This document shows positions 40,651 to 48,130 of a stretch of 64,000 nucleotides of DNA, in pieces. Position 1 is the stretch's first letter. Each line of letters starts with the position of its first letter. Below the pieces are notes generated by a model. The model saw only the letters and a program-made list of their open reading frames with translations, was not told the origin of the DNA and did not search any database. This stretch comes from Anthropogastromicrobium aceti (lineage in GTDB: Bacteria > Bacillota > Clostridia > Lachnospirales > Lachnospiraceae), in NCBI RefSeq assembly GCF_025567095.1, contig NZ_JAOQJH010000017.1. One strand, 5' to 3'. Both the position numbers and the translations under genes were made by a program.

Positions 40651-42066
40651 ATGATACCATTTGCGATTTTATCAGGCAAAATAAAGACAAAGACAGATGA
40701 AAAAGAGATTCGCCTTTTGGAGCTGTCACCTGATTATTTTACCTTTCGTCTGTTAAAAGAACAGGCACAAAAATATGTACAGCAATTATCAGATGCAGGA
40801 CAGCAACGCAACATAGTGCTGTCCTTTTTTCAGTTTCAGAAAAGAAGCTATCATGAAGTGATACTAAATTGTACACGGGACGTTGTAAAAATTGAATTGA
40901 TGCCGCAAAAACAGATGGAGGGGCTTGTCTGCGAGATTCGTGTTGATGTAAAAAACGAAGAATACCGTATATATACGGAACGCTTTAATAAGGAGTATCT
41001 GAATTATATATATTTAAAGCTGGATGAGACAGAGGCAGATATGTCAAAGGCATTAGTTGGCTATCCGTCAGAAAAGGAACAAACTTATTCAGATACATTA
41101 AAGAAACAGCGAGCAGCATGGACACAAGTACCTAATGAAACAAAGAAGTCACTGACAGAGCGAGTAGATGGCATTGAGCTAGATAACCCGGCCTGGTATC
41201 AGGCATATCTGTCAAAGCCTCTTAAGGATTTTATTTCTCTTTATTGGGAAAGCAGTGGATGGATTGATATAGATTTATGTAAGATTGCATGGCGTGTACC
41301 AAAATATTTTTATATTGGAAATGCATATTGTTTTCATCTGTTTCCTAAAAAGACACAGTTAGAGGCTATGCTTGAAAAGACGTGGAGTGATCATATTTTC
41401 CCTGTTTGTGTGTTTGCACCTGTTGAAGAAAAAGACTTTATAAAAATAGAAAAAATATTAAAGCTTCTTTCAGATTGGTGTCAAAATAAATGTGTAAAAA
41501 TTGAGCTTGTAATAAATGATTGGGGAATGGCAGGTCTGATCAGAAAAAAATATCCGAATCAGTTTTTGCTGACGCTTGGCTGCCTTTTGTCAAAACAAAG
41601 ACGTGACACAAGAATGAACTATGTTAATAGAAATGACAATGAGTTTAGTAAAGAAAAAAGTCAGATAGATGCTCCATTTTACAGACAGTATCTTGCCAAG
41701 CATTTTAATATAACGCGTGTGTCACTTCAAAACAGCGGCATTGATCAATCATTTTTTACGCCAGACAGTATGATTGGCATGACGCTTCATTTTCCATATT
41801 TTCAAATGAATACTTCTGGATGGTGTCCGCTTTTGGCAATGCTTTACAGAGGCAGCAGAGGAAGGCAGAAAGCAGTTGATGATTGCCATTGTGAATGTAT
41901 GACATATGCATTTGAGTATCCTGATTTTCTTTGCATGACAGGGCGGTATAACAGTATTTTTGGATATAATGATTTGATTAGAATAGAAAAAGAAGGAGTT
42001 CGTCTTGTGGCTGGATTTTTAAATGCACCATTAAAAAACGATTCGGCAAAGGGGACAAAGCTATGA
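40651..42066 (+). CDS. uncharacterised partner of U32 protein
   Basis: A 471-residue soluble protein that I do not recognise. The N-terminal ~140 residues look like a beta-rich domain. The C-terminal part has Cys residues in NTSGWCPLLAM, DDCHCECMTYA and DFLCMTGR. The ACT and tail sequence (IRIEKEGVRLVAGFLNAPL) joins directly to the next gene, overlapping it by four bases. It starts 37 bases after the UbiB-like gene. Tight coupling suggests a complex with the U32 protein, perhaps as the partner subunit of a two-protein iron-sulfur enzyme like UbiU-UbiV. Confidence 0.6.
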   Translation: MIPFAILSGKIKTKTDEKEIRLLELSPDYFTFRLLKEQAQKYVQQLSDAGQQRNIVLSFFQFQKRSYHEVILNCTRDVVKIELMPQKQMEGLVCEIRVDVKNEEYRIYTERFNKEYLNYIYLKLDETEADMSKALVGYPSEKEQTYSDTLKKQRAAWTQVPNETKKSLTERVDGIELDNPAWYQAYLSKPLKDFISLYWESSGWIDIDLCKIAWRVPKYFYIGNAYCFHLFPKKTQLEAMLEKTWSDHIFPVCVFAPVEEKDFIKIEKILKLLSDWCQNKCVKIELVINDWGMAGLIRKKYPNQFLLTLGCLLSKQRRDTRMNYVNRNDNEFSKEKSQIDAPFYRQYLAKHFNITRVSLQNSGIDQSFFTPDSMIGMTLHFPYFQMNTSGWCPLLAMLYRGSRGRQKAVDDCHCECMTYAFEYPDFLCMTGRYNSIFGYNDLIRIEKEGVRLVAGFLNAPLKNDSAKGTKL

Positions 42067-43037
42067 AAATTACGGCAGGATTAGGCTCTGTTGATGATTA
42101 TCTTCCTTATGTGGAAGCAGGGGCAGATGAATTTTTTTGCGGCTATGTGCCATATGAATGGATGAAAAACGGAGGATTGACATATCCGCTAAATCGCAGA
42201 GAGGTGCTTTATTATAACGTGCAGATCGGATCTGAAAGTGAAATGGAGATCTTAGCAGCACTTGTCAGAAGAAAGAAAAAAATAGTCACAGTAGCGTTAA
42301 ATGGATTATTTTATGCACCTCATCAATATCCGATGATAGAAGCACTTATTAAGCGTTTGTTTCATATGGGTTTTTCGTCATTTATTGTTGGAGATATGGC
42401 GCTGCTTGTCTTTTTAAAAAAGAATCTGACAGTTCCGGCAGAAATTCATGTAAGTGGTGAAATGTCGGAATCAAATCATATAATGATTGATGAGATGAGG
42501 AGTCTTGGTGCAAAGCGGATTATTTTTCATCGTAAGGTAACACCGCAGGAGATGAAAAGCTGTATTGATTATCAAAAAATGCAGTATCCAAAACAGCCGC
42601 TCGAGTATGAAGCTTTTGCATTAAATGAGCTTTGTCATTTTACAGGTGCATTTTGCAGCAGTCTTCATTGTGATGAATTAGCACCTGCCTGCCGTCTGCC
42701 TTATAGACTTATAAGAACAGAACAAGCAGATATTTTGAATTATAAGAGACAGCCAGATCAGGCAGATCTGGAAAATGCAGGAGAGGATTTTGTGCTTGGA
42801 CAAAGCGGATGTGGTCTGTGTGCACTTTGGCAGCTGCGAGATGCAGGCATTACTCATATTAAGCTTGTAAGCCGGGGAAATTATACGGCGGATACCATAG
42901 AAGATATCCGCCAATTAAAAAATGCTCTTAATATTTTAGAAAAATCAACCTGCGAAAAAGACTATAAAAAACAAATGAAAAGCAGGCTGTTTGCAAATGA
43001 CTGCAGCCATAATTGTTACTATATTACAGAAAATTGA
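42063..43037 (+). CDS. peptidase U32 family protein (UbiU/UbiV-like)
   Basis: A 324-residue U32-fold protein: GADEFFCGY near the N-terminus, then VTVALNGLFY, FIVGDMALLVFLKK, EIHVSGEMSESNH, and the cysteine set ELCHFTGAFCSSLHC, PACRLPYR and SGCGLCALW, which in relatives binds a 4Fe-4S cluster. U32 members act in RNA hydroxylation (RlhA, TrhP) or oxygen-independent quinone hydroxylation (UbiU-UbiV). Linkage to a UbiB-like gene favours the latter idea but does not prove it. Last gene of the operon. Confidence 0.75.
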   Translation: MKITAGLGSVDDYLPYVEAGADEFFCGYVPYEWMKNGGLTYPLNRREVLYYNVQIGSESEMEILAALVRRKKKIVTVALNGLFYAPHQYPMIEALIKRLFHMGFSSFIVGDMALLVFLKKNLTVPAEIHVSGEMSESNHIMIDEMRSLGAKRIIFHRKVTPQEMKSCIDYQKMQYPKQPLEYEAFALNELCHFTGAFCSSLHCDELAPACRLPYRLIRTEQADILNYKRQPDQADLENAGEDFVLGQSGCGLCALWQLRDAGITHIKLVSRGNYTADTIEDIRQLKNALNILEKSTCEKDYKKQMKSRLFANDCSHNCYYITEN

Positions 43038-43078
43038 CTAGCTGCTGATATGTTGTAATTTAAGATGCAGACAATATA

Positions 43079-44056
43079 TTAGAGTGACCACTGTGTGCGA
43101 AGCCATGCATCTGCAAGACAAGGCCAAATGGAAACTTCTGCGTTAGGCTCACGTGAACAAGGATTACCAGGCATATGGTTTGGAAATTCTCTTTCTAAAT
43201 CTGCCAGCTTTTCTTTGGATACGTCAACATTGGCAGTACCAGCTTTAATCGCATCAATAGTATATTTGAATGGATCTAGTGTATACAGTTCACCGAAGAT
43301 TCCCTGTGCCCAGGAAGCTGTTGCCAAAGAAAGTCCATGAGGACCCTGTGAGAAAACATGATGAGCAAAGGAAACACCATTTTTCTTGCAGGCATCAGCA
43401 AAAAGATAACTGTTTTCAACAGGAACTACTTCATCAGTTACAGTCTGCCACAGAAAGCTAGGAGGTGTCTGTGAAGTTACCTGCGTCTCAAGAGACATAT
43501 ATTTTAATTCATCTGCTGTTGGGTTAGCACCAAGCAGATTTTGCATGGAGCCTTCATGTGTATAAGGACCAGAGGTAATAACAGGGTAACATAGAAGCAT
43601 TGCATCTGGTCTTGCACTGACATTACTATAGAGCGGATTTTTTTCTTCAATATCATTATAATGTACGCCCTCGCTGGCAGTCAGATGGCCGCCGGCAGAA
43701 AAGCCACATGTTGCAATGCAGTCTGGCTTGATGCTGTATTCATTGCTGCGGCTTCTGACAATGCGAACAGCACGTGCAAGATCACGCATTGGCTGATCCT
43801 TAAGAGGGATCGTTCCAAGCAGATTTGTCGTGTAGGTGAGAACAAAAGTCTGATAACCCTTATGGTAGAAATCAAGAGCGACAATGCCTGCCTCTGTTGG
43901 TGATGCAATATAGTAGGCGCCTCCTGGAACAACGAGCACACAAGGACGCTCTTTATTGTCTTCATGAAGATAGCCAGTCAGAAACGGAACAAATCCGTAG
44001 CCCTGAGGCCAGGTGTATTCACCATCTTCCCAGATTGAAAAACGAATTGTTTTCAT
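43079..44056 (-). CDS. acetyl-esterase-like alpha/beta hydrolase
   Basis: A ~325-residue cytosolic serine hydrolase related to acetyl-xylan and carbohydrate esterases. It has an oxyanion PGGAYY stretch, the nucleophile elbow GFSAGGH, the acidic residue in TVTDEVVP, and the histidine in QGPHGLS. The start at 44056 (MKTIRFSIW) fits homologues, although the nearest purine-rich site is ~14 bases upstream; the frame is open a further 69 codons without homology. It may deacetylate imported xylan oligosaccharides. Confidence 0.8.
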   Translation of the reverse strand: MKTIRFSIWEDGEYTWPQGYGFVPFLTGYLHEDNKERPCVLVVPGGAYYIASPTEAGIVALDFYHKGYQTFVLTYTTNLLGTIPLKDQPMRDLARAVRIVRSRSNEYSIKPDCIATCGFSAGGHLTASEGVHYNDIEEKNPLYSNVSARPDAMLLCYPVITSGPYTHEGSMQNLLGANPTADELKYMSLETQVTSQTPPSFLWQTVTDEVVPVENSYLFADACKKNGVSFAHHVFSQGPHGLSLATASWAQGIFGELYTLDPFKYTIDAIKAGTANVDVSKEKLADLEREFPNHMPGNPCSREPNAEVSIWPCLADAWLRTQWSL

Positions 44057-44263
44057 AAAAAAATACCATGCCTTTCCGTATAAATTGCAGCAAAGCTGCT
44101 TTTCTTTTTTTATAGCACTATTCAGGCTGAATGGCAAGCAGAAAGTTAAGTGTAGACATTTTAAAATGGATATGGTAGCATTATTATGAAGAGTTCGGGA
44201 GTGCAAAGTACGTAGCAATCTGGTATTATACATCATAATGATGGAAAGAAGGAGGAAAACCAT

Positions 44264-45439
44264 ATGAGAGTATTAATTTTATCGTGCGGTACAGGCGGAG
44301 GACATAATGCAGCAGCAAGTGCGATGAAGGAAGCGTTAGAGGCGCGTGGTCACAGTGCAGATGTATTGAATCCATATACATTAAAAACTAATAAGCTAGC
44401 CAAAATTATCGACGTTGTCTATGTACGGCTGGTGCAGATATCTCCGACATTATTTGGCTGTGTTTATAAAATTGGTGATGCCTACCGCAGACTGCCATGG
44501 CGTTCCCCAGTCTATTTTGTAAATGCACAGATGGTTCCTGTTATGGATAAGTATTTAAAGGAAAATAAATATGACGCGATTTTAATGCCGCATCTGTTTC
44601 CAGCAGAAATGGTAACGCAGATGAAGGCAAAAGGAATCAATCTTCCGCCAACGATTTTTGTTGCGACTGACTATGTGTGTACCCCATTTACGGAAGAAAC
44701 CAATTGTGATGCGTATGTAATTCCATCAAGGCATGTAAGGTATGATTTTTTAAGAAGAGGAATACCAGAAGAAAAGATAAAATCACTTGGTATTCCTGTT
44801 CGAAAGGAGTTTGCTAAAAAGGTTTCAAAAGGGGAAGCCAGAAAAGAGCTTGGATTAGAGGAGGATACATTTTATCTGCTTGTAAGTGCAGGAAGCATGG
44901 GAGCGGGCGGAATTGTGAAAACAATTAAGCTTTTGTATCGTTGGTGCAAAAAGCAAAATAAGAAGCTTGAGAAAAAACGTAAGAACGAGAATGAAAATCA
45001 GCGCCAGACAAAGTTAATTATTATATGCGGAAATAATAAGGTACTGTATGAGACACTGCAAAAAATTGTTGGCGATGATGATTGTGTTATATTGACTGGA
45101 TTTACAAAGCAGATGGCACTTTATCTGAAGGCAAGTGATGTGTGTATTACAAAGCCTGGTGGTCTTTCAAGTACAGAGGCTGCAGTTGCTAATATACCAT
45201 TTATACATGCAATGGCAATTCCAGGCTGTGAAACAAGAAATCTTGAATTTTTTGAATCATGCGGCATGAGCATAGGTGTGAAAAAAACAAAGGGTCAGCT
45301 GATTCGTGCAGTGAATAGAATACAGGGTAAGGAGCTTTGTGAGACAATGAAGCTGGCACAGAGAAAATTTGTGCGTCCAGACAGTGGCATGGCGATCTGC
45401 CGTCTGACAGAAAAAATGGTACGGAATGTAAATTTATAG
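44264..45439 (+). CDS. diacylglycerol glucosyltransferase-like (MGDG synthase family)
   Basis: A 391-residue GT28-type enzyme. The N-terminal MGDG_synth domain has GTGGGHNAAASAMKEAL at ~9-25. The C-terminal nucleotide-sugar domain has VSAGSMGAGGI, IIICGNNKVLYE, ILTGFTKQMALYLKASDVCITKPGGLSSTEA. A Lys/Glu/Asn-rich insert lies near residues 225-250. It likely glycosylates diacylglycerol at the inner membrane face, making glycolipids or lipoteichoic acid anchors. AGGAGG precedes the ATG. It is divergent from the esterase gene. Confidence 0.88.
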   Translation: MRVLILSCGTGGGHNAAASAMKEALEARGHSADVLNPYTLKTNKLAKIIDVVYVRLVQISPTLFGCVYKIGDAYRRLPWRSPVYFVNAQMVPVMDKYLKENKYDAILMPHLFPAEMVTQMKAKGINLPPTIFVATDYVCTPFTEETNCDAYVIPSRHVRYDFLRRGIPEEKIKSLGIPVRKEFAKKVSKGEARKELGLEEDTFYLLVSAGSMGAGGIVKTIKLLYRWCKKQNKKLEKKRKNENENQRQTKLIIICGNNKVLYETLQKIVGDDDCVILTGFTKQMALYLKASDVCITKPGGLSSTEAAVANIPFIHAMAIPGCETRNLEFFESCGMSIGVKKTKGQLIRAVNRIQGKELCETMKLAQRKFVRPDSGMAICRLTEKMVRNVNL

Positions 45440-45485
45440 TAACTACAATTTCAAATAGATCTAAGTAGTTACAATTTAAACAAAA

Positions 45486-45516
45486 AAACCGGCGAGCCTT
45501 AGTGGCCAGCCGGTTT
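45486..45516. terminator. bidirectional terminator between convergent genes
   Basis: AAACCGGC (45486-45493) pairs with GCCGGTTT (45509-45516); an A tract precedes it and TTTCTTGTTT follows. It overlaps the last codons of the minus-strand DUF1275 gene. Confidence 0.8.
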
Positions 45517-46224
45517 CTTGTTTAATAGATCGTGTTCCCAGGTCAGATCCGCATGAGCGAGTCTGTAGAAAAGAATTAAAAGTGGAACAAGAGCGATCCA
45601 GATTGATTTTTCATTCATAAATTTACAGAAGACTGAAAGTAAGAAAGCACCAACACAGAAGCAGACAATCATGCCAAGATGTTCCATACCACGATGAAAA
45701 CCTTTCTGATCATGCTTTCTAAATAGCTTTGCAACGCCAATTCCAACCTGACGAATATGGTTGGTGCAGAAGGTTGTTGCCATAGGAATACCCTCAGCTT
45801 GACGGAATGTATTATACTGCATTGAGGCAATAAAGTTAACAGCGACCTGAACAACAGGATCTGGTACTGTTGTTGGAATAAATCCAATGATAAAAAGAAT
45901 AAGTGCTTCAAATCCAACAAGCCAAGTGTCCCAGCGAAACAGGCCGTAGTGCTTTATTGGTGTAGGGAGAATCTCAGAGGCAATCGCACCAAGAACATAA
46001 GCAGATATTGGAATAAAATAGAAAAGTGCGTGCTTAAAGTTGCCCTCTCCAAGTGAAATTCCCAGCATCAAAAAGTTTGCCGTCTGTGCATTACAGAAAA
46101 CACCGCCGCGTACAACATATGTGTAAGCACCCATAATACCGGAATTCAGCATTAAAAGATAGAAAACACTTACATGTTCGCATGTAAGATAACCAGAAGA
46201 ATCATGTCTCAATTTCAGAGTCAT
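45499..46224 (-). CDS. DUF1275 (YoaK-type) membrane protein
   Basis: A 241-residue protein with ~6 TMs, with the family stretches LNSGIMGAYTYVVRGGVFCNAQTANFLMLG, a FIPTTVPD loop, and MATTFCTNHIRQVG. The DUF1275 family has no firmly established role. It is convergent with the glycosyltransferase gene and shares its terminator. RBS AAGGAGA lies upstream on the minus strand. Confidence 0.88.
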   Translation of the reverse strand: MTLKLRHDSSGYLTCEHVSVFYLLMLNSGIMGAYTYVVRGGVFCNAQTANFLMLGISLGEGNFKHALFYFIPISAYVLGAIASEILPTPIKHYGLFRWDTWLVGFEALILFIIGFIPTTVPDPVVQVAVNFIASMQYNTFRQAEGIPMATTFCTNHIRQVGIGVAKLFRKHDQKGFHRGMEHLGMIVCFCVGAFLLSVFCKFMNEKSIWIALVPLLILFYRLAHADLTWEHDLLNKKPAGH

Positions 46225-46379
46225 TGCAGAACATCTCCTTAATAAAATAGTAGTGTAAAGACATACAATACACTACATATTATTATAAAGCAAAAAGTGA
46301 TTTTGGACTATGCGCGAAAAGGACAAAAAAACAATGAAAAATATATCGCAAGTTGTCAGTTTCGGGGAAAGAAATAAAA

Positions 46380-46440
46380 AAGTTCAAGATGCTGAACTTC
46401 AAAAATAAAACTTGAACTTTTACGGCTGCCGTGCTATAGT
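46380..46440 (+). promoter_or_regulatory. promoter with operator half-sites
   Basis: TTGAAC (46412-46417), 17-base spacer and TATAGT (46435-46440) form the promoter. AAGTTCA (46380-46386) and TGAACTT (46393-46399) are a perfect inverted repeat, and a third TGAACTT (46413-46419) covers the -35 box, 20 bases from the second. The pattern suits repression by the HTH protein encoded downstream. Confidence 0.65.
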
Positions 46441-46480
46441 GTGCATGTAGGAAATTGAACTAAGATAATAAGGAGTGGAT

Positions 46481-47995
46481 ATGGCAGCATTTGCAGAGCG
46501 ATTGAAAGAGGCTATGGAATTAAAAGGGCTAAAACAGGCAGATGTTATTCGTCTGGCACAGCCATTTGGAGAGCCGGTCGGCATTCGGATCGGCAAGAGC
46601 CATATGAGTCAATATGTAAGTGGCAAGACAGAGCCAAGGCGTGATATTTTAAAGGTTTTGGCGCAGGCGCTTGAGGTAGATTATCTGTGGCTTGAAGGCG
46701 ATGATGTGGCAATGACGGCAGACAGTCATCCGGCAAAAGAGCAGCAGAGTAAAAATTCATGGAGTATAGGAGAAGACGGTATGAGAACATTTAATAAATC
46801 ATCAAAGCTGGACAATGTATTGTATGATGTGAGAGGACCGGTTGTAGAGGAAGCAAAGAGAATGGAAGATGCAGGTATGCATGTTCTGAAATTAAACATC
46901 GGAAATCCGGCACCGTTTGGCTTTCGTACACCAGAAGAGGTTATCTTTGATATGCGCCAGCAGCTTACTGAGTGTGAGGGATACTCTGATTCTAAGGGCT
47001 TATTCTCAGCAAGAAAGGCAATCATGCAGTATGCACAGTTAAAGAATCTTCCGAATGTTACGATCAATGACATCTATACAGGAAATGGCGTCAGTGAGCT
47101 TATCAATCTGTCTATGCAGGCACTTCTTGATGAGGGAGATGAGATTTTAATTCCGTCACCTGATTATCCGCTGTGGACAGCAACAGCTACACTTGCCGGT
47201 GGAAAGGTTGTTCACTATATTTGTGATGAACAGGCAGAATGGTATCCTGATATGGATGATATTAAAAAGAAGATAACAGACCGTACAAAGGCCATTGTTT
47301 TAATTAATCCAAACAATCCGACTGGCGCATTATATCCAAAGGAAGTATTGATGGAGATTGTAAAAATTGCAAGAGAGCATCAGTTAATCATTTTCTCAGA
47401 TGAGATTTATGATCGTCTTGTTATGGATGGAGAAGAGCATATCTCAATTGCATCGTTGGCACCAGATCTGTTTTGCGTAACATTCAGCGGCCTTTCTAAA
47501 TCTCACATGATTGCAGGTTTTCGTATTGGCTGGATGATCTTAAGCGGAAAGAAGGAGATGGCAAAGGATTATATTGAAGGCTTAAACATGCTTTCTAACA
47601 TGCGACTTTGCTCCAACGTTCCGGCACAGTCTATCGTACAGACTGCACTCGGAGGATATCAGAGCGTAAATAATTATATTATACCAGGCGGCCGTATTTA
47701 TGAGCAAAGAGAGTATATCTATAAGGTATTAAATGATATTCCTGGCATCAGTGTTGTAAAGCCCAAGGCAGCTTTTTATGCCTTCCCAAAGATCGATACA
47801 AAACGCTTCAATATCGTCGATGATGAGAAATTTGCTCTTGATTTCTTAAAGGAGAAGAAGGTTCTGATCGTACATGGAGGTGGCTTTAACTGGAAGCAGC
47901 CAGACCATTTCCGTATTGTATATCTGCCGCGTATTGAGATACTTGAGGAATCATTAAACAATTTGCGTGATTTCTTATCGACATATCAGCAGTAA
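46481..47995 (+). CDS. XRE-type HTH fused to class I aminotransferase (AlaA-like)
   Basis: A 504-residue fusion. Residues ~3-68 are an XRE/Cro-C1 HTH (ERLKEAMELKGLKQADVIRL, then SHMSQYVSGKTEPRRD). A Ser/Lys-rich linker (~75-100) leads to a full class I aminotransferase of ~400 residues: LNIGNPAPFGF, YSDSKGLFSARKAI, INPNNPTGALYP, and the PLP lysine K340 in FSGLSKSHMIAGFRIGW. It resembles AlaA/AspC-type enzymes acting on alanine or glutamate. It probably represses its own promoter, whose operator-like repeats overlap the -35. RBS AAGGAG. Confidence 0.88.
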   Translation: MAAFAERLKEAMELKGLKQADVIRLAQPFGEPVGIRIGKSHMSQYVSGKTEPRRDILKVLAQALEVDYLWLEGDDVAMTADSHPAKEQQSKNSWSIGEDGMRTFNKSSKLDNVLYDVRGPVVEEAKRMEDAGMHVLKLNIGNPAPFGFRTPEEVIFDMRQQLTECEGYSDSKGLFSARKAIMQYAQLKNLPNVTINDIYTGNGVSELINLSMQALLDEGDEILIPSPDYPLWTATATLAGGKVVHYICDEQAEWYPDMDDIKKKITDRTKAIVLINPNNPTGALYPKEVLMEIVKIAREHQLIIFSDEIYDRLVMDGEEHISIASLAPDLFCVTFSGLSKSHMIAGFRIGWMILSGKKEMAKDYIEGLNMLSNMRLCSNVPAQSIVQTALGGYQSVNNYIIPGGRIYEQREYIYKVLNDIPGISVVKPKAAFYAFPKIDTKRFNIVDDEKFALDFLKEKKVLIVHGGGFNWKQPDHFRIVYLPRIEILEESLNNLRDFLSTYQQ

Positions 47996-48034
47996 CCCTC
48001 GCAAAAAATTAAAAAAACCGTAAGAATCACTTCC

Positions 48035-48063
48035 TTGTGTTTGACACATCGCTGTGCTATAGT
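48035..48063 (+). promoter_or_regulatory. promoter of FtsZ-like/vWA operon
   Basis: TTGTGT (48035-48040), 17-base spacer, TATAGT (48058-48063) with TGC just before the -10. The leader to the first ATG is ~60 bases. No other promoter is obvious inside the operon. Confidence 0.55.
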
Positions 48064-48130
48064 AAAAGAAAAAGCTGTGTCGAAAGATGCAAAACAGTGC
48101 AGTCAAATGTGATGCGCATGGGGAGGCCGG

